A DNA stretch of 64,000 nucleotides. Origin: Mammaliicoccus vitulinus. Its GTDB lineage: Bacteria > Bacillota > Bacilli > Staphylococcales > Staphylococcaceae. Made by a program: the position numbers and the translations under genes. Each line of letters starts with the position of its first letter. The first letter of the stretch is position 1. Where the stretch lies: positions 310,001 through 374,000 of the forward strand of contig NZ_CP118974.1 in the NCBI RefSeq assembly GCF_029024305.1. Reading direction: 5' to 3'. Shown one piece after another: positions 16,553-25,601 of this stretch. The notes below the pieces were generated by a model, which was not told where the DNA came from, searched no databases, and saw only the letters and a program-made list of their open reading frames with translations.

Positions 16553-17290
16553 ATGAACGTGATTTCTGCGAATAGTATTATTGCTAAAATGAAAAATCAA
16601 AAGATTAATTATGACAAAGTGATGCGTAAGATGATTAATGAATGGCAACGTAGTGATAAGCGACCGAGCATTTTAATTCATAGTTGTTGTGCACCTTGTA
16701 GTACATATACGTTAGAGCTTTTAACGCAATATGCGGATGTGGCCATATATTTTGCGAATCCTAATATTCATCCTAAGCGTGAGTATGAAAGACGAGCAAA
16801 GGTTCAAGAAGATTTTGTTGAGCGTTTTAATGAACGGATGAATACGAACGTGAAATATATTGAAGCGCCTTATGAACCTCATAAATTTATGAAGATGGTT
16901 AAAGGCAAAGGTTTAGCTGAAGAGAATGAAGGCGGATTGAGATGTACGGCTTGTTTTGAAATGCGTTTAGAACTTGTAGCCGAAGCTGCTGCGAATCTTG
17001 GATATGATTACTTTGCCAGTGCTTTAACATTGTCTCCTAAGAAAAATGCACAATTGATTAATGAATTGGGGATGGAAGTGCAAGATATTTTTCATGTCTA
17101 TTATTTACCTAGTGATTTTAAGAAGAATAAAGGTTATGAAAGGTCTATAAAGATGTGTAATGAATATGAAATTTATAGACAGTGTTATTGTGGTTGTGTG
17201 TTTGCAGCGATGAAACAAGGTATTGATTTTAAAGAAGTTAATCAAAATGCTAAAGCTTATTTAGAATCATGTAGTAAGAGTTGTTTATAA
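16553..17290 (+). CDS. queH: epoxyqueuosine reductase QueH
   Basis: About 245 residues. HSCCAPCSTYTLELL (near residue 46), RCTACFEMRLE and the late CYCGCVFA cysteines are the conserved cysteine sets of QueH (formerly DUF208), the non-orthologous replacement of QueG that reduces epoxyqueuosine to queuosine in tRNA using an iron-sulfur cluster. ATG 16553 is favoured because AAGGA spaces properly to it; ATG 16547 abuts the ribosome site. No other queuosine genes are nearby, consistent with salvage or distant biosynthesis. Confidence 0.9.
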   Translation: MNVISANSIIAKMKNQKINYDKVMRKMINEWQRSDKRPSILIHSCCAPCSTYTLELLTQYADVAIYFANPNIHPKREYERRAKVQEDFVERFNERMNTNVKYIEAPYEPHKFMKMVKGKGLAEENEGGLRCTACFEMRLELVAEAAANLGYDYFASALTLSPKKNAQLINELGMEVQDIFHVYYLPSDFKKNKGYERSIKMCNEYEIYRQCYCGCVFAAMKQGIDFKEVNQNAKAYLESCSKSCL

Positions 17291-17360
17291 TTTTGTTTGC
17301 AAATGAATCTTAAAACCGATATGTTGTAGGTGAATGAAAATTAAATATAATAAGCAATAA

Positions 17361-17455
17361 ACCACTGGAAGTGCCTTTTAAATGGCTGAGATTAAAGTGA
17401 GACTTTAAAATTCCTTGAACCTGATCCAGCTTGTACTGGCGTAGGAAAGTGGCGT
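17361..17455 (+). promoter_or_regulatory. TPP riboswitch (THI element)
   Basis: Conserved THI-box parts are in order: CTGGAAGTGCC, GGCTGAGATTAAAG, CCTTGAACCTGATCCAG, then ACTGGCGTAGGAAAGTGG. This is the thiamine pyrophosphate aptamer. It lies just before a terminator hairpin and tenA, so TPP should terminate transcription. Confidence 0.93.
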
Positions 17456-17479
17456 ATCTTTAGTTGAAGTTTAAGTTGA

Positions 17480-17512
17480 CGCTATTTTCTTATTGAAAAT
17501 AGTGTTTTTTTT
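17480..17512 (+). terminator. riboswitch expression-platform terminator
   Basis: CGCTATTTTC pairs with GAAAATAGTG across a short loop, followed by eight T. It lies between the TPP aptamer and the tenA ribosome site, the standard layout for transcriptional attenuation. Confidence 0.85.
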
Positions 17513-17531
17513 ATAAAAAAGGAGGATAAAA

Positions 17532-18209
17532 ATGAAATTTACAGATAGCGTATTTAAAAGAGTTGAACCAATATGGGAATCTTATATGAAACATCCGTTT
17601 ATTCAAGGACTAGGCGATGGGACACTTGATGAAGAGAAATTTAAACATTGGCTGAAACAAGATTACGTGTATTTGATTGAATATGCGAGACTATTTTCCA
17701 TTGGGGCTGCTAAATCAACAGATTTAAAGATGATGACGACTTATGCAGATCTAGCAAACGGTACGTTGCATACAGAAATGGATTTACATCGTAGTTATGC
17801 TAAACAATTTAATATATCTGAAGAAGAGCTTGAACAAACAGAACCAGCCCAAACAACAGTAGCTTATACGAGTTATATGTTAAATTTGGCCCAACAAGGT
17901 GGAATTGAGAACGTTATAGCTGCAATTTTAACGTGTACATGGAGCTATAGCTATATAGGCTTGAAGTTAGCTGAAATTGAAGGTGTAAAGGATCATCCGC
18001 TATATGGAGAATGGGTTAATATGTATGCATCTGAAGAATTTAGTACATTTAAAGAAGACTGCATTCAATTAATGGATACAGTTGCAGAAGGTAAGACTGA
18101 AGAAGAACTTAATCGTTTAGAAGATATTATTGTAAAGACAAGCTACTATGAATATATGTTCTGGGAAATGGCTGAGAATCTTGAAACATGGCCAGTACCA
18201 GTGAAATAA
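17532..18209 (+). CDS. tenA: thiaminase II / aminopyrimidine aminohydrolase TenA
   Basis: 225 residues, the typical length. Key residues line up with Bacillus TenA: Asp44 in LKQDY, the Cys135 nucleophile in ILTCTWSYSYIG, and the C-terminal Glu in SYYEYMFWEMAE. TenA hydrolyses aminomethylpyrimidine breakdown products to HMP for salvage into thiamine. Here it follows a TPP riboswitch but is not followed by thiM, thiD or thiE as in many staphylococci, so it is a stand-alone salvage gene in this window. AAGGAGG precedes the ATG. Confidence 0.93.
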   Translation: MKFTDSVFKRVEPIWESYMKHPFIQGLGDGTLDEEKFKHWLKQDYVYLIEYARLFSIGAAKSTDLKMMTTYADLANGTLHTEMDLHRSYAKQFNISEEELEQTEPAQTTVAYTSYMLNLAQQGGIENVIAAILTCTWSYSYIGLKLAEIEGVKDHPLYGEWVNMYASEEFSTFKEDCIQLMDTVAEGKTEEELNRLEDIIVKTSYYEYMFWEMAENLETWPVPVK

Positions 18210-18228
18210 GTTGTTGTTTTGTAAAATC

Positions 18229-18326
18229 TACGATTTTGTTCGTGCATGCTTGCCTGGGGGTATGGTTCGAGCCTGTAGTCTCTCTCATACTATTCCCCCG
18301 GGCGTCAGCACTTTACAAAATCGTGG
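18229..18326 (+). repeat. family A palindromic element
   Basis: Terminal arms CTACGATTTTG and CAAAATCGTGG, inner dyad TGGGGGTATG with CATACTATTCCCCC. It directly follows tenA and is followed by a family D array, giving the order gene-A-D-E. Confidence 0.85.
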
Positions 18327-18379
18327 AGGAATATTTATTTTCATATATTTTTTCGTTAGTTCTTTTAAGTACATGCTGT

Positions 18380-18656
18380 AAGTTGCAAGACCGACTAAAC
18401 AAGCAACATAGAAGGCCTGTAAGTTGCAAGACTGACGAAACAAGCAACATAGAAAGCCTGTAAGTTGCAAGACCGACCAAACAAGCAACATAGAAGGCCT
18501 GTAAGTTGCAAGACTGACGAAACAAGCAACATAGAAAGCCTGTAAGTTGCAAGACCGACCAAACAAGCAACATAGAAGGCCTGTAAGTTGCAAGACCGAC
18601 CAAACAAGCAACATAGAAGGTCCGAAAGTTGCAAGACTGAGTAAACAAGCAACATT
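18380..18656 (+). repeat. family D tandem array, seven 41-bp units
   Basis: Units start at 18380, 18421, 18462, 18503, 18544, 18585 and 18626. The consensus contains GTTGCAAGACtGACcAAACAAGCAAC, a hairpin with GTTGC/GCAAC arms, then ATAGAAgGcCTGTA. It lies downstream of tenA in the same orientation. Reverse-strand frames are open through it for lack of stop codons but are not protein-like. Confidence 0.88.
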
Positions 18657-18663
18657 CAGCCCC

Positions 18664-18735
18664 CGACTCAACTCAAAATAAATAACAACTCATTGCACTG
18701 ATTTATTCAGCTAGAAATGAGTTGTTATTTTTTAC
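18664..18735 (+). terminator. family E tail with terminator
   Basis: ACTCAAAATAAATAACAACT begins the element, and AATAACAACTCATT pairs with AATGAGTTGTTATT followed by T's. Together with the array above it fills the 617-base gap between tenA and the convergent GNAT gene. Confidence 0.75.
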
Positions 18736-18826
18736 AAAATCGTTATCATTACAAAATCGAATTATGAGTACAAAAAAAGACACTTCGTATAATTTAATAA
18801 ACAATTTTTAATATGCATATAAATAT

Positions 18827-19519
18827 TTAAAGGATGGATAGTTTATGAATTTGTGTACCATCACTATTGAAGTTCTTTTCGTCTAACCAATGCTCATATT
18901 GTTGTTTAATATTTGGCCATTCTTTATCTATAATAGAGAACCAATCTGTATCTCTATTTCTACCTTTATATACTAACGCTTGTCGAAAAGTACCTTCATA
19001 TGTAAATCCTAATCTCTTTGCTGCGCGTTTAGAAGGGTCGTTTAAACTATCACACTTCCATTCATATCGTCTATATCCTAATGTTTCAAATACGTATTTA
19101 GCGAGTAAGTACTGAACTTCAGTAGCAATGCGTGTTCTTTTTAAAAGAGGTGAATAATGGATATGGCCAACTTCAATAGATGAAGCTTTAGTATTAATAC
19201 GTAGCAGTGATATTATACCTAAAGCTTTGTCAGTAGTTTTATCAACTATCGCAAAGAAATAAGGATCTTCGGAATGGATACGATTATTAATTAAAGTACT
19301 AAATTCATCTTTATCGTGAATTGGTTCATTTGGTAAGTAAGTCCAATTTAGATCATTATCTGTGTCACATAACAATTCAAATAAATCGTCTAGATGACTC
19401 GTATTTAAATGCTCTAATTTACTATATTTGCCTTCAAGCATTTCAATGCTCGGTTTATCAGCTTGTTGAAAAGATTGAACGGCGTCACCAATAGGTTGAT
19501 TGTATGCATTATATCTCAT
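18827..19519 (-). CDS. GNAT N-acetyltransferase (RimJ/RimL-like)
   Basis: 230 residues from ATG 19519, which follows AAAGGAG; an upstream in-frame start lacks a ribosome site. The domain is an acetyltransferase of the RimJ/RimL type: LEHLNTSHLDDLFELL, then FAIVDKTTDKALGIISLLR, EVGHIHYSPLLKRTRIATEV (acetyl-CoA binding turn region), YEWKCDSLNDPSKRAAKRLG and FTYEGTFRQA. This subgroup resembles YdaF-type proteins acting on small molecules or protein N-termini. Substrate unknown. Confidence 0.85.
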   Translation of the reverse strand: MRYNAYNQPIGDAVQSFQQADKPSIEMLEGKYSKLEHLNTSHLDDLFELLCDTDNDLNWTYLPNEPIHDKDEFSTLINNRIHSEDPYFFAIVDKTTDKALGIISLLRINTKASSIEVGHIHYSPLLKRTRIATEVQYLLAKYVFETLGYRRYEWKCDSLNDPSKRAAKRLGFTYEGTFRQALVYKGRNRDTDWFSIIDKEWPNIKQQYEHWLDEKNFNSDGTQIHKLSIL

Positions 19520-19570
19520 ATGAACATCTCCTTTATTTTTATGATAGCACAAAATTAAATAAGAGAACTT

Positions 19571-20146
19571 TTATGAAAGAGGATGTCTTTCCAAAATCTT
19601 ATTTACAGTTAAATACACTAAATGAACGATGATTAAACTAGCTACCGTATCAGAAAAGAAATGAGCATTTAAATAAATTCTTGAACACATCATTGAAATG
19701 ATTAAAATAGAAGAAATCCACTTTACGATATATGTGTTGTATAAAGCGAGCAATACAAATAAGGCTACAAATAATATTAAAGTATGCAAACTTGGAAAGC
19801 TAAATCCTTCAATTAAATCTGAAGGTCTCGGTCTTTGGATAATATATTTTAGCAATGTTCCTGTAATGAGAGCAGTAATCGTGAAAATTAAATAAGGTAA
19901 GAAGTGCTGCTTGTTATAGAAATACAAACCTATAAATATGATGCCTATTAAAAAAACTGTATGTAATGGCGAGAATATAAAAGACACGATAGATAAATAA
20001 TTATGTAACCTAAATTCAATTGTATTATTTTGAATAAAATGATAAACAGCGTGATCTATCGGGTATATGTATTTAGTAAAAATAGATACAATGATTAATA
20101 GTAAAATAATTGCATAACTCATAATGAGCATTGAGTCTTTCTTCAT
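19571..20146 (-). CDS. PAP2-superfamily membrane phosphatase
   Basis: 191 residues, about five to six membrane segments. All three phosphatase motifs are present: KYIIQRPRP (C1), SFPSLHT (C2, PSLH instead of PSGH) and SRIYLNAHFFSDTVAS (C3 with the catalytic His and Asp). Such enzymes dephosphorylate lipid phosphates such as undecaprenyl pyrophosphate or phosphatidic acid at the outer membrane face. AAAGGAG precedes ATG. It ends about 50 bases before the GNAT start and could be co-transcribed with it. Confidence 0.87.
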   Translation of the reverse strand: MKKDSMLIMSYAIILLLIIVSIFTKYIYPIDHAVYHFIQNNTIEFRLHNYLSIVSFIFSPLHTVFLIGIIFIGLYFYNKQHFLPYLIFTITALITGTLLKYIIQRPRPSDLIEGFSFPSLHTLILFVALFVLLALYNTYIVKWISSILIISMMCSRIYLNAHFFSDTVASLIIVHLVYLTVNKILERHPLS

Positions 20147-20316
20147 GATGCTTATAACTCCTTTGAGTATATGATTTTAAGCTTAATTTAATTTTAAATA
20201 AAAAGCTCATTATAAACAATGAGACTTTAGAACTAACTAATATAATGAAAGAATTATGTGCTGTGTTATAGTTTAAGGAAGTTTTCAAGATGCTTTATAC
20301 GAAAAGAGGTAATGTA

Positions 20317-20613
20317 ATGCGACCGATCAATGAAGAAAAAGTCATTCATAATCTTGGACAATTAGGAGACAATTATGGTCTTTTAGTTTTGGCTAAATTG
20401 AGCAATAAAGAACAAGAGCAAAGAATCATACTCTCTGAACTCGAGCATTATAATCAACACATGATTAAACAATCACTTGAATTATTAGTAGAAAATCAAT
20501 TTTTACAAGTTAGAATAGAAGAGATCATGCCACCTAATATATATTATAAGCTCACGGAACAAGGAGCATTATTAATACCTGTACTTGAACAGATCGAAGC
20601 GTTGAAAATATAA
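20317..20613 (+). CDS. small winged-helix regulator, HxlR-like
   Basis: 98 residues, a single winged helix. IHNLGQLGDNYGLLVLAKL resembles the first helices of HxlR proteins and NIYYKLTEQGALLIPVLEQIEAL is very like their wing and last helix. It lacks the N-terminal Cys-Pro of redox-sensing HxlR members. ATG 20317 fits the AGAGG ribosome site; an ATG at 20290 has none. It is divergent from the PAP2 gene and about 100 bases before the fructosamine kinase gene, so either may be a target. Confidence 0.65.
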   Translation: MRPINEEKVIHNLGQLGDNYGLLVLAKLSNKEQEQRIILSELEHYNQHMIKQSLELLVENQFLQVRIEEIMPPNIYYKLTEQGALLIPVLEQIEALKI

Positions 20614-20720
20614 AACAAAGCGGCAGGTCGATGAAGTTATTAATAAGATTTGGGACATAAAAGCATTCTTATTTTAAACAATAATATATTTCTTATACAA
20701 TAAACATAGGAGGGATAGTC

Positions 20721-21575
20721 ATGAATAAAGATTGGCAATCACAATTACCTATAAATAATATTAAAGAAATTATACCCGTTAGTGGTGGAGATGTTAACGA
20801 GGCTTATAAAGTAGAAACTAAAGATGGACCATATTTCTTGCTCGTTCAACATAATAGAAGTGAAACATTTTATGCTGCAGAAATCGCCGGTTTAGAAGCA
20901 TTTGAAGCGGCTGGTATTACCGCCCCTGTAGTTAAAGGTTACGGACAAATTCATGATGATGCTTATTTAGTATTGAGCTATCTTGAAGAAGGTCGCTCCG
21001 GCAGTCAAAGGGAACTTGGTAAACTTGTTGCGAAGTTGCATAGTCATCATGAACCACATGGCAAGTTTGGTTTCCATTTACCATATCATGGTAGTGATAT
21101 TACGTTTGAAAATGGATGGAAAGACTCGTGGATCAATATATTTGTAGAACAAAGGTTAGACCAACTGAAAGATGAAATTGTTCAGAGAAAATTATGGTCT
21201 AACGATGAAATTTTATTATTTGAAAAAGTACGTGAAAAGATTGTAAAAGCTTTAGAAAATCATAATAGTAAGCCTTCACTCTTACATGGAGATTTATGGG
21301 CAGGTAATTTTATGTTTTTATCAAACGGAGAACCTGCTTTATTCGATCCATCGCCTTTATATGGAGATAGAGAATTTGATCTCGGTGCTACACGTGTATT
21401 TGGAGGATTTACGAATGAATTTTACGATGCATATAATGAGACATTACCTTTAAGTAAAGGCGCGAATCAAAGAATAAAATTTTATGAGCTTTATTTATTA
21501 ATGGTGCATTTAGTGAAGTTTGGTTCTATGTATGCAGGTAGTGTAAATAGAACGATGAATGAAATATTAGATTGA
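20721..21575 (+). CDS. fructosamine kinase family protein
   Basis: 284 residues with an aminoglycoside-phosphotransferase-like kinase fold. PVSGGDVNEAYKVETKDGPYF is the nucleotide loop, LLHGDLWAGNFMF the catalytic loop with its Asp, and LFDPSPLYGDREFDLGAT the metal-binding DPxxYYGxxExD motif of the fructosamine/ketosamine-3-kinase family. Bacterial members phosphorylate protein-bound or free glycation products for repair. AGGAGG precedes ATG. Followed directly by a family D repeat array. Confidence 0.9.
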   Translation: MNKDWQSQLPINNIKEIIPVSGGDVNEAYKVETKDGPYFLLVQHNRSETFYAAEIAGLEAFEAAGITAPVVKGYGQIHDDAYLVLSYLEEGRSGSQRELGKLVAKLHSHHEPHGKFGFHLPYHGSDITFENGWKDSWINIFVEQRLDQLKDEIVQRKLWSNDEILLFEKVREKIVKALENHNSKPSLLHGDLWAGNFMFLSNGEPALFDPSPLYGDREFDLGATRVFGGFTNEFYDAYNETLPLSKGANQRIKFYELYLLMVHLVKFGSMYAGSVNRTMNEILD

Positions 21576-21600
21576 TAAACAAGAAAAATAGAACGTCTGT

Positions 21601-21917
21601 AAGTTGCAAGACTGACGAAACAAGCAACATAGAACGTCTGTAAGTTGCAAGACTGATCAAACAAGCAACATAGGAGGTCTGTATGTTGCAAGACTGACGA
21701 AACAAGCAACATAGAACGCTTGTAAGTTGCAAGACTGACGAAACAAGCAACATAGAACGCTTGTAAGTTGCAAGACTGATCAAACAAGCAATATAGAACG
21801 ACTGTAAGTTGCAAGACTGACCAAACAAGCAACATAGAACGCTTGTAAGTTGCAAGACTGATCAAACAAGCAACATAGAACGTCTGTAAGTTGCAAGACT
21901 AGCCAAACAAGCAACAT
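21601..21917 (+). repeat. family D tandem array, eight 41-bp units
   Basis: Units start at 21601 and then every 41 bases to 21888. The core AAGTTGCAAGACTGAcgAAA and CAAGCAACATAGAACG matches the arrays at 18.4, 33.9 and 43.5 kb, with array-specific variants (GAACGTCTG or GAACGCTTG). It starts 25 bases after the kinase stop codon in the same orientation. Confidence 0.9.
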
Positions 21918-21932
21918 TCAGACTCGATCCCT

Positions 21933-21970
21933 ATAAGAAAACGACCAATAATCATTGGTCGTTTTCTTAT
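21933..21970. terminator. bidirectional terminator
   Basis: ATAAGAAAACGACCAAT and its exact complement flank a four-base loop, between the family D array and the convergent XRE-cupin gene. Confidence 0.9.
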
Positions 21971-22521
21971 TTATTATATTGAATAGTCGCTGTTAAATGA
22001 ACATCTTCATTACTTATATTGCGATACGTATGTGTAACGTCTGATTCGAAATGTATAGCATCATCTTGTTTAATTGTATGTTTATGCCCATTTATTTCAA
22101 TTTCTAATACACCTTTATGAACGATAATATATTCTTCTGATCCTACATGATGACCTTCTGATACCATTTCGGCATTGCCTTTTAATTCCATATTAAACAT
22201 TTCAAAGTTCTTATCTATATTGAATGGGAAATAAGGATATATGATGACTGTTTGATCGTCGTTATAGATTGGAACGATATCTGCTTTAGACACACAATTG
22301 ATATTGTCATCTTTATTGGAGATTAAATCTGATATAGGTAGATGTAATCCATTAGCTATTTTCCATAATGTTGTGATTGTAGGGTTAGATTGTCCGTTCT
22401 CAATTTGGTTGAGCATCGTTTTACTTACGCCAGTTCTTTTGGATACTGTGCTCAAACTTAATTGTTGTGATGTGCGGTATTGTGATAAATTATGTGCGAC
22501 GATTGTATGGATATCTTTCAT
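21967..22521 (-). CDS. XRE-family regulator with cupin domain
   Basis: 184 residues. An N-terminal HTH_3 domain (LSLSTVSKRTGVSKTMLNQI, residues 20-40) is joined to a C-terminal cupin (VGSEEYIIVHKGVLEIEI and IKQDDAIHFESDVTHTYRN). This architecture is a ligand-sensing repressor or activator (SutR/PuuR-like). It is divergent from a CynX/NimT-type MFS gene, with a 14-base direct repeat between them, so it most likely controls that transporter. ATG follows AGGAGTG. Confidence 0.88.
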   Translation of the reverse strand: MKDIHTIVAHNLSQYRTSQQLSLSTVSKRTGVSKTMLNQIENGQSNPTITTLWKIANGLHLPISDLISNKDDNINCVSKADIVPIYNDDQTVIIYPYFPFNIDKNFEMFNMELKGNAEMVSEGHHVGSEEYIIVHKGVLEIEINGHKHTIKQDDAIHFESDVTHTYRNISNEDVHLTATIQYNK

Positions 22522-22541
22522 AAATAAAACACTCCTATTTA

Positions 22542-22590
22542 CTTTATAACGAACGCATTGTACAATATAATGTGTTCTTTATAACGAACG
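22542..22590. promoter_or_regulatory. 14-base direct repeat between regulator and MFS gene
   Basis: CTTTATAACGAACG occurs at 22542-22555 and again at 22577-22590, 35 bases apart, in the divergent promoter region. Candidate operator for the XRE-cupin protein. Confidence 0.55.
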
Positions 22591-22636
22591 TTAAGTACAT
22601 TATAGCAGAAAAATTATTGAAGGAGTATCATACACG

Positions 22637-23821
22637 ATGAATAATATTAATAGAAATAATAAACAAAGCTGGATACTGTTTATAGGCATCTTATTAATTG
22701 GGGCAACTCTAAGAGCACCAATTACTTCGGTTGGAATAGCTTTACCATCAATTAAAGAAACATTAAGTTTATCTAATACATCAGTCAGTTTAATTACAAT
22801 TATTCCGTTACTTTCTTTTGCAGTTATTTCGTTGTTTGCTGCAAAAATAAGTAATAGATTTGGTATAGGACGTACTGTATTCGGTGCGCTTATATTTATA
22901 TTTTTAGGAATTATGTTGAGAGCGATAACAGGCATATCTTGGCTTTATTTAGGCACAGTTTTAATCGGTGTAGGTATTGCATTTGGAAATGTTTTAACAC
23001 CAGGCATAATAAAAATGAATTTTCCTTTACGCATAGGTATTATGACAGGGTATTACACAGTTGTGATGAACATATTTGGTAGCCTTTCTTCATATATAAC
23101 TGCACCATTAGTTAAGCAGTATAACTATAGTATCGCGATTAGTTTAATAGGTGTGATAACTTTATTAGGTATTATTGTATGGTCATTTCAATTGAAAAAA
23201 CATGATCATGTAAATTCTTCTCAAACAAGTACTAATATCAATGTTTGGAAATCGCCGTTATCGTGGCAAATCACATTATTAATGGGTGGACAGTCTATGA
23301 TATTTTATTCACTCATCAATTGGTTGCCTGAATTTTTATTAAGTAACGGTACACCCATTAATGAAGCGGGTATTTATTTATCTATTCTACAATTAGCCAT
23401 TATTCCACTTACATTTGTCACACCGATATTTGCTGAAAAGATGAATAATCAAGTGGTCATTACTTTTGTGACAGGTTTATTATTTGTTCTAGGAATATTA
23501 ACGTTAATGCTTCAACCTGGCTGGGCATTTGTAGGTATCATATTAATAGGCATCGCAAGTGGACTAGCATTTGGCTTAGTCAATACGTTCTTTGGACTAA
23601 GAGCAGAAAGTGGTCATACAGCTGCTAAATTATCAGGAATGTCTCAATCAGTAGGTTACTTATTTGCAGCAATCGGACCGTTATTCTTCGGCATATTGCA
23701 TGATGTCACACAAAGCTGGAATGCTTCATTTAGTATTTTACTGATAACATCATTACTCATCATGCTCGTTGGATCACAAGCAGGAAGAAATAAAACAATA
23801 GAACAAACTTTACAAAAATAA
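22637..23821 (+). CDS. CynX/NimT-family MFS transporter
   Basis: 394 residues, 12 membrane segments. LLIGATLRAPITSVGIALPSI is the hallmark first helix of the cyanate/nitroimidazole (CynX/NimT) branch, followed by LFAAKISNRFGIGRTV (motif A-like) and GNVLTPGIIKMNFPLRIG. Members export or import small anionic or aromatic compounds; the substrate here is unknown. AAGGAG lies upstream of ATG. It is divergently paired with the XRE-cupin regulator. Confidence 0.86.
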   Translation: MNNINRNNKQSWILFIGILLIGATLRAPITSVGIALPSIKETLSLSNTSVSLITIIPLLSFAVISLFAAKISNRFGIGRTVFGALIFIFLGIMLRAITGISWLYLGTVLIGVGIAFGNVLTPGIIKMNFPLRIGIMTGYYTVVMNIFGSLSSYITAPLVKQYNYSIAISLIGVITLLGIIVWSFQLKKHDHVNSSQTSTNINVWKSPLSWQITLLMGGQSMIFYSLINWLPEFLLSNGTPINEAGIYLSILQLAIIPLTFVTPIFAEKMNNQVVITFVTGLLFVLGILTLMLQPGWAFVGIILIGIASGLAFGLVNTFFGLRAESGHTAAKLSGMSQSVGYLFAAIGPLFFGILHDVTQSWNASFSILLITSLLIMLVGSQAGRNKTIEQTLQK

Positions 23822-23831
23822 ATAAATTATG

Positions 23832-23876
23832 AAAGTGGTATTTTAACTAAGAAGTTGAAATATCACTTTTTATAAA
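23832..23876 (+). terminator. terminator after the CynX/NimT-type gene
   Basis: AAAGTGGTATTTT pairs with AAATATCACTTTTT, ending in T's. Confidence 0.7.
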
Positions 23877-23941
23877 ATGAAGAGAAAGTTATAGAATAAA
23901 TTACAATATAGTGAACATAATACATATAAAATAATAAAAAT

Positions 23942-23957
23942 AGGAAAACGCTTTCCA
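23942..23957 (-). promoter_or_regulatory. cre-like site upstream of the AAT permease
   Basis: On the minus strand TGGAAAGCGTTTTCCT matches the CcpA consensus except at two edge positions. It is 97 bases before the permease start, just upstream of a plausible promoter (TTGACG region at about 24007 is close to the start). Confidence 0.55.
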
Positions 23958-24053
23958 AGAATGCTTTATTTTCTGACACTTTATAGTATAATTGTCCCAT
24001 GAAGTTTGACGCATTTAAATTTGATGAATTTAAACAAGGAGTGACACGAAATA

Positions 24054-25436
24054 ATGGAAGACAATCATTTAAAAAGGGGTCTTAGCTCACGCCAAGTTCA
24101 GATGATTGCACTTGGTGGAACAATCGGTGTAGGTTTATTTATGGGTGCATCTAGTACGATTAAATGGACTGGACCATCGGCTATATTTGCTTATTTAGTA
24201 GCAGGGCTATTTTTGTATTTAGTAATGAGAGCAATGGGAGAATTAGTATACTTATATCCAACAACTGGTTCATTTGCCAACTATGCAAGTGATTATTTAC
24301 ATCCAGTAGCAGGCTATGTAACTGCTTGGAGTAACATATTCCAATGGATAGTAGTAGGAATGAGTGAAGTTATCGCAGTCGGACAATATATGCAATACTG
24401 GTGGCCAGACTTACCAACCTGGATACCTGGTGTCATAGTTGTCATTACATTAGCAGCAGCCAATTTAGCTTCAGTTAAAGCTTTTGGTGAATTTGAATTC
24501 TGGTTTGCAATGATAAAAGTCGTAACAATTATTTTAATGATTGTTGCAGGGTTTGGTTTAATATTCTTTGGACTAGGAAATGGCGGAAATGCTATAGGTT
24601 TAGGTAATTTAACTGAACACGGAGGATTCTTCCCTAATGGTATAGTAGGCTTCTTCTTTGCTTTATCAATGGTTGTTGGTTCCTATCAAGGTGTAGAACT
24701 AATAGGTATTACAGCAGGTGAAACGAAAGATCCACAGAAAAACATAAAGAAAGCTGTAAACGGTGTTATATGGCGTATTTTAATCTTCTACATAGGTGCA
24801 ATATTCGTTATCGTAACAGTTTATCCATGGGATCAACTAGGTAATGTAGGTAGTCCATTCGTTGCAACATTTGCAAAAGTGGGTATTACAATTGCAGCAG
24901 GATTAATTAACTTTGTCGTAATTACAGCAGCAATGTCTGGTTGTAATTCTGGAATATTTAGTTCAAGTCGTATGGTATACACGTTAGCTCAAAAAGGACA
25001 AATGCCTCGTATATTTAAAAAAGTAATGAAAACAGGCGTTCCATTCTTTGCAGTATTAGCAATTTCAATTGGTATCTTTATAGGTGTTATTTTAAACATC
25101 TTATTACCATTATTTATAGATGGTTCTGAAAATATATTTGTATACGTATATAGTGCTTCTATTTTACCAGGGATGGTACCATGGTTTATGATCTTATTCA
25201 GTCACATTCAATTTAGAAAAAAACATCCTGAAGAAATTAAAGATCATCCATTCAAAATGCCATTCGCACCATATACAAACTATCTGACATTAGGGTTCTT
25301 TATTTTAGTACTTATCGGTATGTTATTTAATGCAGAAACAAGAGTATCCGTTATTATCGGTATCGTATTCCTATCAGCAATGACACTTATATACTTCTTA
25401 AGAGGTTATCATAAAGTAGATAGAGGCGAATATTAA
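24054..25436 (+). CDS. AAT-family amino acid permease (AapA/CycA-like)
   Basis: 460 residues, 12 helices. LSSRQVQMIALGGTIGVGLFMG with the following TGPSA is the first helix of the amino acid transporter (AAT) family, and GVELIGITAGETKDPQKNIKKA marks the helix 6 end. It is close to D-serine/D-alanine/glycine:H+ symporters in order and length, but the substrate is an inference. AAGGAGTG precedes ATG. A cre-like site upstream suggests catabolite control. Monocistronic, ended by a strong hairpin. Confidence 0.9.
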   Translation: MEDNHLKRGLSSRQVQMIALGGTIGVGLFMGASSTIKWTGPSAIFAYLVAGLFLYLVMRAMGELVYLYPTTGSFANYASDYLHPVAGYVTAWSNIFQWIVVGMSEVIAVGQYMQYWWPDLPTWIPGVIVVITLAAANLASVKAFGEFEFWFAMIKVVTIILMIVAGFGLIFFGLGNGGNAIGLGNLTEHGGFFPNGIVGFFFALSMVVGSYQGVELIGITAGETKDPQKNIKKAVNGVIWRILIFYIGAIFVIVTVYPWDQLGNVGSPFVATFAKVGITIAAGLINFVVITAAMSGCNSGIFSSSRMVYTLAQKGQMPRIFKKVMKTGVPFFAVLAISIGIFIGVILNILLPLFIDGSENIFVYVYSASILPGMVPWFMILFSHIQFRKKHPEEIKDHPFKMPFAPYTNYLTLGFFILVLIGMLFNAETRVSVIIGIVFLSAMTLIYFLRGYHKVDRGEY

Positions 25437-25450
25437 GCCTAATTAAATGA

Positions 25451-25495
25451 AACATCCTGTCACTAGATTAACGTTCTAGTGATAGGATGTTTTTG
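25451..25495 (+). terminator. terminator after the AAT permease
   Basis: AACATCCTGTCACTAGA pairs with TCTAGTGATAGGATGTT, followed by T's. Confidence 0.9.
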
Positions 25496-25601
25496 TTTAA
25501 TCTTATTCATGCATGTTCTTTACGAGAATAAACATCGTTATAAACTGATAGCATGTTAAGGTATAATAACGCTATATACAATTAGATGAAAGGTGATACT
25601 T

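Noticed and set aside
18285-18671. Overlapping reverse-strand frames through the family D array (also at 21.5-21.9 and 33.9-34.5 kb)
   Set aside because: The 41-bp unit is not a multiple of three, so each frame cycles through all phases and gives the same Cys/Leu-rich string. No start signals and no domain.
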